From positions 4,455,001 to 4,519,000 of the forward strand of contig JAYKKT010000056.1 of assembly GCA_036023115.1 (NCBI GenBank): a stretch of 64,000 nt of DNA, in the 5' to 3' direction. Positions 32,541 through 44,533 of the stretch are shown piece by piece; the stretch's first letter is position 1; the number at the start of each line of letters is the position of its first letter. A program made the position numbers and the translations under genes. Origin of the DNA: Brasenia schreberi (Eukaryota; Streptophyta; Magnoliopsida; Nymphaeales; Cabombaceae). Under the pieces are notes generated by a model. The model did not search any database. It was given only the letters and a program-made list of their open reading frames with translations, and was not told the origin of the DNA.

Positions 32541-33657
32541 AATTATCCAAATTTATTTGGATAATGGCGAAGAAGACGACACCCCTATTTGATTTCTCCC
32601 TGGATTCATTCTCGAGAATATGGGATCATCCCAGTTTTGAGAAAAACATTTTCTATGTGCCCAGAAGAGGGGATTTTTGCCAAAGGAGACTTTACCTAAG
32701 GTGGTGCTAGTCCTGAATGGGATTGTGCAAGTGTCCATGCATGCACATATGAATGAATGGCATGGAATGATATGCTAGGAAGTAGTGTTTCCTAGAGACT
32801 TAATGGAATGGTCAAACTTGGGAGTCTTATGAAGACCTGCTGCACCAAGTGAGTTGGTCTTCTATTGCTCGATGTTCGAGGTTTTCTAAATTTGTTTTGA
32901 AAGAGGAAAACTCCTTTTGGCTTCAATCTTAAGGATTTAAGCTTTTCGTGTTTCCCTTTATTCGAGTCTTAACACTTGCTAATCTCACGGAGGTTTTATA
33001 AGAAAATCAAACAATATTTCAAAATTCCTACGCCTTACTCAAAACGTCTAATTCTCAAACAAAATGAGATTCAAGTAAGCAAATCCTATTTTTACTTTAG
33101 AATTCCTTGAAATGAACCTTTCTTCACTTGGGATAAGTCACAGGGATGGGGAAAGAGTTACCACAGTCCCTTCTGGAGTGTCCCGTGGTTTGAGGTAAAG
33201 AGGTGGAAAACTGTTCTTTTTGAGCTTTTGGCTATTTTTTTCTTTTTTTCATAGAGGGTCTCCCTTTAGGAGTATTTTTTATTTGTTCCCTCTTTTCCAT
33301 AGAATAAACGATTTTTCTTTTTGGATTCAGCTTTCTTTTGGGAAAGAGATTTTTGTAGGGATTTTCCTTTTTGCTTTTTTGGCCAAGTTTTCCTTTTGGG
33401 GAAGAGAAGAGAAGAGGGGAAAGACTTATCCCAAGGATCTACTCGATTCATCCCAGATTAGTCTATTTAGAAATAGCATGTACTACTTGCTATTTTGAAC
33501 CAGGCCTTCCTTTGTAAGAAGAAGAATTTTGAAACGTAACCCGCACAAGCGTCGATTCTCTCATTCAGGGTTGCACGATCTACCTTGATCCTCACTCACG
33601 AAGTTTTAAAGAGGAGTTTCCTCAAAAATCTTTTTGTAATAGGATTTAGCTTAGACC
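32541..33657 (-). other. 3' noncoding region of the gypsy element
   Basis: About 1.1 kb between pol and the polypurine tract, shared by all three gypsy copies, without coding potential. It contains purine/pyrimidine-rich stretches such as 33,220-33,430. Its conservation among copies suggests it belongs to the family structure rather than being a later insertion. Confidence 0.6.
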
Positions 33658-34909
33658 CTACACATGGTATTTTTTCAAATATTGGGCATTCATAGGGTCT
33701 GCTAAATTCCTATCCTCAACATCGACTAGCCAGTAGGCATTGTTACTGGTAGTTCCACGTATAACATAAGGACCATCCCACTTGGGCTGCCACTTTCCAA
33801 GTGGACGTGGGCCACGATGTTGGATGATTTTTAGCACAAGGTCTCCCACTTTGAAGTGGCGAGGCTTCATATGCTTCTCATAGTGTCGGGCGATCCTTTG
33901 CCGGTATGCATGTGCATGATCCATGGCAAGGAGCCTTCTCTCATCTAATAAATCAAGCTCGGCCATCCTAGCATGCTGTAGCGTCTCTAGGGGAAGGTCG
34001 AGTGCAAGTGATGTATGAAATGAATATAGTTTGGTATGAATGGGGAGAATGGTGTTTGTGCCATAGACTAACTCAAATGGCGTGGCATTTGTGGGAGTTC
34101 GGATGGAAGTCCTATAAGCCCATAAGGATTCATCCAACTTCTCATGCCACGTCCTACCATTTTCTAAAGTTTTCTCAATAAGCCCTTGAGGGTAGTAGGG
34201 TGATGAGAAGTGGTGAGTTATGCCATACGTGTTACATAACTTTACCATCCTCTCGTTTTTGAAGGGGGTGCCATTATCAGACACTAGGTCTTTTGGAACC
34301 CCAAATCGAGCCAAAATATTTTTCCTAATGAACGCCACTACATATTGTCCCTGGACATTAGTTAGGGAGGTAGCTTCAACCCATTTGAAAAAGTATTCAG
34401 TGGCTGCTAGGATAAACCTATGCCCCGTTTGATGCATTTGGAAAAATTGGTCCTATGATGTCAAACGCCCACATGGTGAATGGCCATGGGAAGACCACGA
34501 AATGCAGGGTGGATGACGGTATATGAATGGCGTGTCCATGCACTTGACATGGGTGACACTTCCTAACATGGTCATGGCAATCCTGCTTTAGAGTGGACCA
34601 AAAGTAACCAGCTCTAAGTATTTTCATTGCCATCATATTGGCATTGACATGCCCTCCACATTCTCCATCGTGGAATTCATGCATTACTATCCTAGCTTCC
34701 TTAAGGTCGACACACCTCAATAAGATGCTAATAAAACTCTTTTTATAAAGAATCCCTCCCAAAATCAGATATCGGGTTGAAATCTTTCGAATAAAAGCTT
34801 TGTCTTTGGATGAAGTGAATTCTAAAAATCCTCCGTTTTCTAAGAAATCTTTAATGTCTTGAAACCAGGGTTTTTCAGTGGAAGTTGTGTTGTTTTGGCA
34901 AATCTCCAA
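33658..34909 (-). pseudogene. Gypsy integrase with loss of the catalytic Glu segment
   Basis: Minus strand: zinc module HEFHDGECGGHVNANM and HVRKCHPCQVHG, core with MWAFDIIGPI (first Asp) and DLVSDNGTPFKNE (second Asp), then YYPQG joined directly to LIEKT. Copy 2 has 13 more residues here, including the Glu of the DDE triad, so 39 bp are missing near 34,179-34,185. One extra C near 34,422-34,426 shifts the frame between the two halves. The C-terminal domain, with GKWQPKWDGPYVIRG, ends at the stop 33,658-33,660. Confidence 0.9.
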
Positions 34910-34936
34910 ATCGTGTGTGGATGGAGTGGGCGAGTG

Positions 34937-35365
34937 CTATATTTCTAAGGATCGAGTCCCCAAGGTGGGATCGACCCTTAAGGCTGAGCCCAAGGATGAG
35001 AGGGCATCGGCTATGCCATTGTCCTCTCTTCCTACGTGTGTGAGTGTGTACGATTGGAACGACTCAACTAGCTTGGTGGCCAATTCGTGGTATGGAAGAA
35101 ATTTTTCATTTTTGACTTGCCAAAATTTTAACACTTGGTTTATGACAAGTAAAGAATCTTCAAAGACTTCAATGCATGATGCCCCTAGAGTTTTCAAAAT
35201 TTTCAAGCCTTGTATGAGTGCTTCATACTCTGCTGTATTGTTGGAACATTCGAAATCTAGGCGAATGGCGATGGGTATTTATCCCTTTTCAGGGGATATG
35301 AGGATGATTCTTGCCCTAGCCCCTCTTTGGTTTCGTGCCCCATCGAAGTGCATTTTCCACACTTG
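34937..35365 (-). pseudogene. Gypsy second RNase H (Tat-lineage extra domain)
   Basis: Minus strand: WKMHFDGARNQRGARARI, NNTAEYEALIQGLKILK, and HVGREDNGIADALSSLGS mark the RVT_3-type RNase H. A stop (TAA at about 35,279-35,281) replaces the Glu codon of the GEIPI block still intact in copy 1. At its end the Trp codon of the EIWHSPTP linker is TAG. The extra RNase H is a hallmark of plant Tat elements and lies between pol RNase H and integrase. Confidence 0.85.
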
Positions 35366-36865
35366 GTTTTCACTTAAGCAGTTTGATAAAATATGGTTTT
35401 GAAATTGGTTTTGAAAGATGCCTTCGTCGGGCATTTTATCAAGTGTGGGATATGAATCCTCTAAAGGGAAGTCAACCACATAGTCGGCTAGGGCTTGCCC
35501 CTTGATGGAGGTTTGTTGGTGGAATTTCAGGTTATACTCCATCAAGAGGAGCTGCCATTTACCTAGCCTACTCGTGAGGATAGGTTTTTCAAATAAATGC
35601 TTGATTGGATCAAGCCTAGACACTATCCAGATCTCATGATCTAGGAAGTAATGTCGAAATTTTTGTCAGGCCCATACCAAGGCCAAGCACGTATTCTCCA
35701 TGGCTTGATAATTTCGTTCATAAGCCAATAGAGTTTTCGAAATATAGTAGATGACATACTCTTTATGGGTATCATCCTTATATTGAGCTAATAAGGTACC
35801 CAAAGCATTCGCATGCACAAAAATATAAAGTAAAAGAGGTTTTCCTTGCTTTGGAGGGTTTAAAACAGGAGGATTAACCAAATATGCTTTTAATCTTTCG
35901 AAAGCTTTTTGACAATCATCGTCCCACACAAATTTCACCCCTTTTCTCAAAAGTTTGTTGAAAGGTTCGCATCTTGTAGCGAGGTTTGAAATAAACCTTG
36001 TAATTGATTGGAGGCGACCTTGGAGGCTTCGGATTTGTGTTAAATTGGAGGGTGGAGGCATATCTATGATGGCTCGACACTTAGAGGGGTCGACTTCAAT
36101 GCCCCTTTGGCTTACCATAAAACCAAAAAGCTTGCCGTATTCTACTTCGAAGACGCACTTTTGAGGGTTTAGTTTCACCTTATAAAGCATCAATCTTTCG
36201 AAAACGTTTTGCAAGGATTCGATATGTGTATCTCGGGTCTTTGATTTTACCAAGAGATCATCCACATACACTTCTAAGAGCTCATGAATTTGATCGTGAA
36301 AGATCGTAGTCATGACTCTTTGGTATGTGGTACCGATGCTCTTCAAAATGAAGGGCATGACTGTATAGCAGTACATGCCCCAGGGTGTGGTAAAAGCAGT
36401 TTTAACCTAGTCTCCTGGGGCTAATTTGATTTGATTATAACTTGAGTAGCCATCCATAAAGGAAAACATTTCATGATTTGCAGTACTATCGACTATCAAT
36501 TCAATATTTGGTAAAGGGAAGTTATCCTTTGGTGTGACTTTGTTCAAATTTCTGAAATCAATGCAAATTCAAATTTTCCCATTGATTTTTCGAACTACAA
36601 CAATGTTTGAAAGCCAATCAGAATATGCAATGGGTTTTATAAAATCAGCTTTAAGCAAATCTTCTAAACCTTCTTTCACTTGAGAGTGTACGTTCGGGTG
36701 AATCTTTCTAAGCTTTTGTTTTATGGGTTTTGAATCTAGATCTAGGGGAAGATAATGCTCTACCACTTTTGGGTCTATACCTGGCATGTCTTCGTATGTC
36801 CATGCAAACACATCAATATAGGTTTTCAAGAATGCAATGAATGATGCTTTTTCATGCTCATGCAA
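35366..36865 (-). pseudogene. Gypsy reverse transcriptase and first RNase H
   Basis: Minus strand. The start reads FLKTYIDVFAWTYEDMPGID and LLKADFIKPIAYSDWLSNIV, then a broken stretch, then TVMPFILKSIGTTYQR and the catalytic YVDDLLVKS (about 36,265). RNase H of the gypsy type follows with FVWDDDCQKAFERLKAYL and ISKTLLAYERNYQAMENTC. Stops occur near 36,568, 36,400 and 35,665 (after LVWA). Compared with copy 1 the core is better preserved. Confidence 0.88.
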
Positions 36866-37989
36866 ACATGTGCCTATCTTAATGTGTTTGGGTTTTCACT
36901 CATTCCCTAAGTTGATCTCTATGAAATCCCCTCCTACAGAATTCAAAGGTTTTTCAAAATCGAGATTTTTGTTAAACTCGGGAAGTTCGGAGATTCGATC
37001 CTCCTCAGGGAGAAGGAAATCCTCCTCCGTGCTTTGATCATTCTTGAGGATTCTAAATTCTAGGGAATTTGGACTTGATGCGTGGTTTTTGCAAACACCT
37101 GGTTTTGTTTTGGAATTTCTATAGGTTTTGAAGACTTGGGTCCTTTTATGAAGACGATTTCTTCAAAATCCTTGTTTTTTTTCAAATTTTTACCAGGAGT
37201 TGTTATACACAAGGTTTTGTTTTTGAAATTTTCCAATTTTTTGATTTTTTTGGTTTTTTGCAAAGAAAAGATATTCGGAGCTATACAAGCTACAACGTTT
37301 TTGGATTTTTCGCAAATTTCTAATGTTTTTGGTTTTTGAGGTTTTTCCATTTATTTTTGGCTTTTGAAAATTTGTAATTTTTTTGGATTTTTGTTTAAGG
37401 AGAGATCTTCTATCATACCTACAAAGGAAAACGCCACAAATTAGACTCTAAATAAGAGGTCTAAATCATATGTTTCTATTTTAATAGGTTCCAGGGCACC
37501 CTTGACCCAAGTGGTCGTGGGTGGAGGTTCTGGGGGTATAGTGGGAATATATCCTATCCCATACCTACTTGGGTTTGCCTTTGGCATTATGGGCTCAAGG
37601 CCACCTTGGTTTTGGGTCCCTAGGCTTTGGTAGGGTATGTAACCCATGTTCAATAGCATGTTCTAAGGCTTTTTTAGTTTTACAAATTCTTTGTATAAAG
37701 GGTGGCCTTGGAACTCGCTATCGTCCATGTCATGCTTGAATGGTTTTTTTCTTAGGGACTTTGGAAACATTTGGCCCTTGGTCTTTCCTAGGATGATTAT
37801 GGTTTTGGGCGGGCAAGCTTTGGGCTGCCCCTTGATATGCAAGATTTTCCTAGGTTTTTGGAGGACGATCTTGGGCGTTTCGACCAATGGTTTCCCAAGG
37901 TTGTCCTCAGAGGTTTGATGACTTGATAAGCAAGGAAAATTCTGTATTCCCTGAAGTTGAGGATGGTTTTCTCCTAGAATTACCACAAT
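36866..37989 (-). other. Gypsy linker between protease and reverse transcriptase
   Basis: Lys- and Pro-rich frames with stops (for example 37,986-37,663 and 37,350-37,060) but no recognised domain. The position within pol indicates a linker. A repetitive T-rich plus strand (37,200-37,400) reflects poly-Lys/Asn coding on the minus strand. Confidence 0.5.
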
Positions 37990-38710
37990 CTAGTTTTCAT
38001 AGGGGATTTTCACGCATCTATGGAAGGTGAATGGCACAACTCGCAGGTTGTGTATCCATAGTTTTCCCAGCAGTAGGTTGTAATGGGGGTGTATGTCTAA
38101 GACATGGAACACCCCTGTGTGGGCTATGCCCCCTATTTCCATGGGTAACTCTACGGCTTCCAACGGTTTAGATGCATTCCCGTCGTATCCAATGATTATG
38201 ATGGAACTTGGGTTCATGGAGGTCAAGGTGACTCCGATTTGACATGCCACATGGAGCGAAAGGATGTTGAGACGTCCTCCCCATCAACTAAGCATTTGTC
38301 AAGAGGATAGTGATTCAATACTACCTCAATATGCAAAGCTTGGTTGTGGGTTTCATACGGTCTTTCTATCTCATCTTCCGAGAACACGATTGCATCTTTG
38401 CACATATAGGTGCCACTTGAAATGAAAAGGACTCGGGAGTTATATTTGAATTAACCTTGGCTCTCTCTAAGATTTTTTCTAAAACAAGCCTATGCCTAGG
38501 TGAGGTTTGTATCAGCTCTAGGATGGATATGTTTATTAGAATCTTAGAAAGATGATTTTTGAAATCATATGTGGTTAAAACAATTTGACCTTTGTCCGTT
38601 TTTTGCGAAACCTTAGGAATGAATGCTTTTGAAGGGCCAGAGATACTGACCACTTTTTTAACAGTTTTTTCTAAGTGTTGGGGTTGATAGATCCTTCCGG
38701 ACCTGGTCAC
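37990..38710 (-). pseudogene. Gypsy aspartic protease region
   Basis: After MTRSGRIYQP, a typical start of this linker in plant gypsy polyproteins, the segment NHYPLDKCLVDGEDVSTSF aligns with the protease active site, normally LVDGG or LVDSG. The second half reads MEIGGIAHTGVFHVLD and LLLGKLWIHNLRVVPFTFH, the conserved LLGRPWIH block. Frame changes near 38,230-38,260 and 38,366-38,405 interrupt it. It would cut the Gag-Pol polyprotein. Confidence 0.75.
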
Positions 38711-39009
38711 TTCTCCTACACTTTGCCTAAGGCTTGTTCCTATTGTGGCTCTATTTGAGTGCTTTGGAGCACCTCAAATTTCTAGAATGGCTCTAACCGG
38801 GGGCAAGACTTTAAGTGCTCCCCGGATTACTACTTGGGCGTTTTTCTTACAAATGATGAGAGATGATGCACAAGTAGTAAAACCAGAATGTGATGGATGC
38901 ACTAAACTTTTCAAAGTCGAGAAAGCATATACCCCTTTTCCCTTCCCACTAGTGCTTGCGTGATTGGGGAAGGGTTCTTTGAATATAGCTTGGGCAGGCT
39001 CTGGTTCCT

Positions 39010-40340
39010 TAGTGACCTAGAGCCGATCTTGCTCTATCAAGTTCTTGATTTTATTGAGAAGGGAGAAACATTGGTTTGTATCATGACCCTTGAGCCGATG
39101 ATACTTGCAAAAATGATTCAAAAATCTCTCTTTCGAGGTGGTTCCCTTGGGAATTTCGGGGAGTGTAATAAACCCTTGGGCAAGAAGAAGATCAATGACC
39201 TTTGAGACAGGTTGCCCCAGTGGGGTATACTCCTGTTTTTCAAAAGTTTTTTGTAACTTTTTTTCATTTTTTGGTTTAAACTCTTTTGAAGTACTCGTTG
39301 GGCTTGGATCCACTCGGACGTTTGCAACTTTTTGGGGTTTTGCCCCTTTGTCCATAGTGGGTAACCCGTAAGTTTCGGGTTTTTCCAAATGTGACTTTTG
39401 TAAAATATTCCCTTTCCATAAGTGATCGTAGACTCCCTTTTTCAGATTTGTTTCAAAGAGGAAAGCTTTCTTGATCAACTTATGGAAAGTTGAGATTTCG
39501 TACAAAGAGAGAAGAGTTTTCAATTCATTTTTAAAATTATCGAGGATGAGCACTACTGCGCATCCTTCAAAAATCGACTCTCTTACTTGCCCGAGGAGGG
39601 ACCTCCAACGAACGATGAATGCGTGTACATCCTCGTTCGCAACTTGCTTTATATCCCTCAAAGTATTTAAAGTTGGTGTTACTTCTACATTAGGCAAAAA
39701 TCTTTGCATGAAACAATTCGCTAACTCTTCAAAAGTCGCGAATTGGCCTAAATCATAGGAAGCAAGCCATTTTGAAGCAGTACCTTTGAGGGAAAGGGGA
39801 AACCAATATATCCACTTTGTCGAGTCCTTTTTCTTTTTGTGGGCTCGATGGGAAAAGGGTTGCAGGTGGGATCTAGGATCTCCCGTGCCATCGTACCGAT
39901 GAAAGTTCGGTATCTCGTCGTCACTGTTTGTTTCCTAATCCAAAGAAAGGAAATCAGACAGGGCATACGTTCTCTTTTCTTTATTTTGCCCTTTTAGCAG
40001 CTGTTGTAGGGCTTTTCGGTCCTTGTGAGTGAAGGACTCATAATATTGGTTTCCCTCCATTGCGGAGGTTTCCTTGGGCTTTCTAGACTTATCTATTTTC
40101 TTCTTAGCTTTTGCCAGTTCGTCATGAGACGAACAGGAATTAGCTACCTCTGCCTCTTGGCTAAGTGCAGCGATTTTCGCTTCAAAGTCTTTTCACAAGT
40201 CTTCAATTTCTTCTCTTCTGTTTTAAAAATTTTTTGAAAGTTTTTTGCAATGGGAACTTGATGAGTGCGAGAGACAGCTAGACACTTCATTAGAGTCTGA
40301 AATCGACATGACTCCGACCCTTTGTTTTCAGAAATCAACT
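39010..40340 (-). pseudogene. Gypsy gag
   Basis: Minus strand, first ATG-headed stretch from 40,338. The best part is 39,709-39,017, reading MQRFLPNVEVTPTLNTLRDI and VHAFIVRWRSLLGQV, the conserved retrotransposon Gag domain. It is followed by a lysine-rich linker and a zinc-knuckle-like motif CKYHRLKGHDTNQC (C-x2-H-x4-H-x4-C, a variant in which the second Cys is His, frequent in plant elements of this group). Frame changes near 39,710-39,760 and 40,140 split it. Gag builds the particle and binds element RNA. Confidence 0.8.
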
Positions 40341-40431
40341 ATAAAATGCAAAAAGGCAAAGAGTTAAATACTTTTCTTGAAAAATTTTCAAGAGTTTTGT
40401 TTGTTTGATATAGATTTTCTCAAGACCCGCA

Positions 40432-40448
40432 TCCCACCGGGCGTGCCA
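40432..40448 (-). other. Primer binding site of the gypsy element
   Basis: On the element strand the sequence TGGCACGCCCGGTGGGA starts 4 bp after the LTR end (40,453). It begins with TGG, complementary to the universal tRNA CCA end. I cannot name the tRNA with certainty. Confidence 0.7.
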
Positions 40449-40452
40449 AATC

Positions 40453-43419
40453 TGTAAGTCACGAAAATTTTTACTCCTGGTTTTGAAGCCGGGAATGAAA
40501 CTTCTCGAGTTTACGTCGCTTTTTAGGGGCATGCCAGCTAGCTTGCTCAAGCTAGCGAAGTTTTCGAAGTATCTAACGTTTTGAAAGGCGATTGTGAGCA
40601 AGCGGGATCTTTTCGCTTGAAACCTTGAACCGATGCTCAAGGGTTGGTTTAAGCGCTTAGAAAACCTTTTTGATCTAAACAAACGTATACTTTTGAAAAG
40701 AAAAGTAAATGTTTCGATGTATGCCTAAATTACAGTTTTTATTACAGGGGTTGTTCGAATCCAAGTCTTTGAGCTTTTAAGTTATTTTAGGCCGGATGTG
40801 TGTGGTTCAAGTGGCCTAAATTTAGCGAGTTTGAGCGTAGTTTCGGGGTTTCCTCTTTGAAAATACGCGAATGCAAGGATGCATAAAATATTTGTCGGGT
40901 TTGGTATGATGATGTGAGCTAAGCTCGAATTGAAAGCAACTCACACACACAACTTAATGTAAATACCCGAATGAAAGTGCAACTCACGCAGCTGAAGGAA
41001 AATACTCGAACGTGAAAGCAACTCACACGACTTAAATGTAAATTCCCGAATTGAAATATACTTATATCTTAAGAGCGGAAAGGCTCAATGTGAGTGCGTG
41101 TTGTCGTGTATAAATGAAAAGACAACTCATGCAACTTGAATTGAACTTGCTGAAATTGAAATATAAGTATAGTAAGCGCGTAAAGTCTCAATGCACGCAT
41201 GTGTGTAGTGTGAAATTTAAATGACAAACTCACACGACATGAATTGAACTTTGCCAAAATTGAAATATAGATATATGATAAGAGCGGAAAGGCTCAATGC
41301 ACGCGTGTGTGTAGTGTGAAATTTAAATGACAAACTCACACGACATGAATTGAACCACCCGAAAATGTAACTTCTTACATGACATTAATGTAAAACTCAC
41401 GCAGCTATTAAGTATATAGATATGTTATATCTTATGAGCAACAAAGGCTCAAAAGGTGCGTGGGAGTGTGGAGCAAGTGCTCAAGTACTTCTTGGGTGCA
41501 AGTGTGAAATGTAAATCACAAACTCACACGACATAAATGTAACAACCCGAATTGAATTGCACGGCTTTCACTAAAGTCTTTAGCTTAAGAGCGAAGGCTC
41601 AATGTGTGTGCAATAGTCCGCAACTAAGAGCGGAAAGGCTCAAGTGCACGTGGGTATCTTCTGTATGTTTAAAGAGCAATATGGCTCAAGTGTATATGTG
41701 TGCTTCGTGTATCAAGCACCAATATTACATTTCGGGGAGAGACCATGCTCCATTATTACAACCCCATATCGAATTGAATTGAATTTAAAAGAGTAAGGTA
41801 AAAACCGAATTTAAACACTTATAAATGGTCGACTTTTCCCCTCAATGTGCTTGAATCCGTCCACCTTGACAGTCAATCGATAGGTCTCCCTAGGTGGGGT
41901 TGGACGTGAGAGTTTAGGCTTTAGAGGGGGTGTTTGGGGGCAACCGGGTGCTTAGGCCTAGGAGGGGCTTGGTTCGACCAAGTGATAGGGTTGGCTAAGG
42001 TAAGTCACAACAGTGTGGGGGCTTGTCCTAACCGACTCTATGGAAAAGGGGTGCTGCTGGGTTGGGGTTGTCTAAGGTAAGTTGGTGTGGCACGGTAACA
42101 GGGTGCAACAACTCGGCGCTAGGCATCGGGTGTGACAGGGCGCGCGGGGCGCCGCAATAGGGTGCAGTGGGGCACTGTGGTAGTCGGGTATGACAGGGCG
42201 TTAGGGCATGACAGGGTGCACGGGGTAGCGCTAGGCTATAGCGCTAGGGGCGTGTAGGGCACGATTCAAGCCGAGTGTAGCTGTGCTCGGTGGGTTTTAG
42301 GTTTAGGATGATTATGGGTAGTTTGAGTCAGTTTAGGTGAGAGTGGTTTGGTTTAGGCTAGTTTAGGGCGAGGTTTAGTGGGGTAGGTTAGATGGTTTAG
42401 GCTAGATTAGGGTGGGTTTAAGGAGACCCACCTCTTGGAGCCGGTCCACCGCGCATAACACATGCCTCCACTTCGGTTGCAACCACTCCTTCATGTTGGT
42501 GCACCCCTCAGTTAGGTTTAGGTTCGTACAAGCTTGAACCCACACCCTTGATCAAGCCCACATGGCTATGGCCCACCACTCACTCTATTTGTTCCCAAGC
42601 CTCTCTTGGATTTCATGTAAACTCCTTTTTGGGACCCCCTCACCTCTATTTATAGGCAAATGAGGTGAGTCTTGGGTATGGATCTTGGATTTGGGTCTTA
42701 GAATCTGGATCCAATCCAAACACTATTTGGGTCTGGATCTCAGATCTCGGATCTCGAATATTTGGAATTCAGATCTGACCCAAATATTTAGTTAGGTTTG
42801 GATCTTGGATCTCAGAATATTTGGGATTCAGATCCAATCCAATCACTATTTGGATATGGATCTGGATATTTGGGTCTAGATCCAATCTAAATTTTCTTTT
42901 CTTCAATCCTTCTTGGCGTTTTGAGACGGACGGTTTGTGCGGGCCCTGATTTTATCAACGCTTCGTCTTGTGCTGGGTTTTCCCCAACTTTGTCGTCCGA
43001 ACTCCTTCTTACCTTTCTGGACTTCGTTTTGCATGGTTTTTTTATATTTACGGCTTGGATTTATGCTAATTTGGTGGATGCTCTTGTCTTGATGTTTGAT
43101 GCTTTGGGCTTGAAGTGTACTCCTAGCCCAGGTTCTCCTTTCACCTTTTGATCCTGCTTTCTATCAGGTTGGGCGACTTCTGGGCTTTGAACCTGCTTTT
43201 GAGCTGCTTTTGGTCAGGCTTCACCTGTTGGCTTTTGGCTTTTTGCAAAAATGGGACTTGTCCTAAATTCAAGAAAGTCATATTTCGTACGGGGTTTGAA
43301 ACAAAAGTTCAGAGGTTTTTCAACTCCTGGGTTTTCGAAAACTACATAATCTGGTTTTGAAAAGGATTTTCAAACCAGGTGTTTGTTTTTGAAATTCGTT
43401 TGATTTTAGGGTATTTACA
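40453..43419 (-). repeat. 5' LTR of the full-length gypsy element
   Basis: On the element strand it starts TGTAAATACCC at 43,419 and ends CTTACA at 40,453. It is homologous over its whole length to 29,502-32,525. It carries a TATA box, G-rich blocks (42,000-42,400), GATCTGGATC-type subrepeats (42,670-42,880) and roughly 100-bp subrepeats with CACACGACATGAATTG (41,220-41,360). Confidence 0.93.
42647..42654 (-). promoter_or_regulatory. TATA box in the 5' LTR of the gypsy element
   Basis: TATTTATA on plus (TATAAATA on minus) in CCTCTATTTATAGGC. This is the expected Pol II promoter of the element. The matching position in the 3' LTR is deleted. Confidence 0.6.
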
Positions 43420-43758
43420 CCAACCAATCAAACTTATTAAACCAATTACCAATAAAATGACGCTTTTGAATTCCTTCTTTAATCTATGAAAAATTATACT
43501 CTTTTGATTGAAGCCGAACCTTTTTATATCATTAATGTCATAACTTAAAATAGGTAGTCTCAACCTAAGATCTGCAACTAAATCTTTTACATTATATCAA
43601 AATACCATGTAACTTTCTATCTCCATCTAATTCTAAGATATCCTCATGGACCTCCTCATCATTACTTAATATACTTTTACTTGATTTTTTATACTTGATG
43701 AAATTGGTGGTTTCAAGCATGAATCTTGAAGAGATTTTCTTTTAAAATACTTCTCCAT
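43420..43758 (-). pseudogene. hAT transposase, N-terminal part
   Basis: ATG at 43,758 (minus) gives MEKYFKRKSLQDSCLKPP, the usual start of plant TTF-type hAT transposases, followed by a stop after about 30 codons. A later frame reads RLPILSYDIND, also a conserved early block. The last codons before the gypsy element read WFNKFDWL, and the joined codon across the insertion supplies the Glu of WLEYSI, continuing at 29,501. The target duplication CCAAC is at 43,420-43,424 and 29,497-29,501. This half proves that the insertion lies inside the gene. Confidence 0.85.
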
Positions 43759-44157
43759 ATCTATACAAAGTAAAAAGATACCAAAAATGAGTGAAAGAAA
43801 ATGAAAAAAGTATATACATCAACATATTAAATTTCATATTTGATCTATTCTTGTTTTAGATAGAAGTAATAAATAATACATAATTTATAATTCTATGAAA
43901 GAAAAAAGATAAATAACCCAAATTCTATATTTGGAGAAAGACCAACTTAACTTTAATGCTAATTCCCTGAATTAGACCAAACTCCACCATCACTACTAGT
44001 CGACTACAGTGCTACTGCCTATCAAGTGCCACTGCCACTCACTTCTCACAGTCAATGCGTCACCACAGTCCACACCAGACTCACCAGTCACTGCATGCTC
44101 GCAATCGTAGTGTTGCACTCTACTGCTCTGTAGTAGCTTGTCCTAGAGAGAGAGAGG
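43759..44157 (-). other. 5' flank of the hAT transposase gene
   Basis: AT-rich DNA upstream of the transposase ATG, then CACTAC/CTGC-rich sequence (43,980-44,140) up to a GA run where the copia element is inserted. No other gene was seen. Confidence 0.4.
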
Positions 44158-44533
44158 TGTTAACATGTAATAGGCTTTCTGGGCCTTTAGGGCCCAGTAG
44201 TACCACCTTGAGGACCCTTTGGGACTAGCACTCAAGGGCTAGGTGCTCTCAATGACTAGTAATATAGCCATTGGGAGCAATTGCTCCCTTGTCCTCTCAT
44301 TCATTATTACAAATCCTCTATAAATAGAGGACGATGAGCATGAAATAAATGTGTTTTTTTTGTGTGCTCACTTAACTTGTTTGATATTGTGTATTCGGTT
44401 TGGCTTGTACACCAAGTGTTTAGTGATTTTATTTGTACCAAGTGTTTAGTGATTTTATTTGTAGAAGATCTTTGTGATCATTGGTGTTTTGCTTTGATGA
44501 TGTTATAGGCTATATCATAGTGCTATTTTCACA
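44158..44533 (+). repeat. 5' LTR of copia D
   Basis: Starts TGTTAACATG and ends TTTTCACA. It has TATAAATA at 44,319-44,326 and AATAAA shortly after. A 26-bp segment (ACCAAGTGTTTAGTGATTTT...) is tandemly doubled at about 44,411-44,462; the 3' LTR has it once. Confidence 0.9.
44319..44326 (+). promoter_or_regulatory. TATA box of copia D 5' LTR
   Basis: TATAAATA in CCTCTATAAATAGAGG, about 160 bp into the LTR. The same box occurs twice in the enlarged 3' LTR (near 48,583 and 48,801). Confidence 0.6.

Larger units (their letters stand above)
29502..43419 (-). mobile_element. Full-length Ty3/gypsy (Tat-type) retrotransposon
   Basis: A 13.9-kb element on the minus strand with both LTRs (40,453-43,419 and 29,502-32,525), primer binding site, gag, protease, reverse transcriptase, RNase H, second RNase H, integrase, a 1.1-kb noncoding tail and a polypurine tract, in that order. 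A perfect 5-bp target duplication CCAAC flanks it. The LTR ends are TGTA...TACA, with the TG changed to TA at 29,502. Two RNase H domains and long LTRs place it in the Tat lineage. Every coding region has stops or shifts, and integrase lacks its catalytic Glu, so it could not move by itself. Confidence 0.95.

Noticed and set aside
40741..40770. GTTCGAATCC-like string suggesting a tRNA T-arm
   Set aside because: No cloverleaf around it, and the same string is in the paired LTR at about 29,803; it is LTR sequence.
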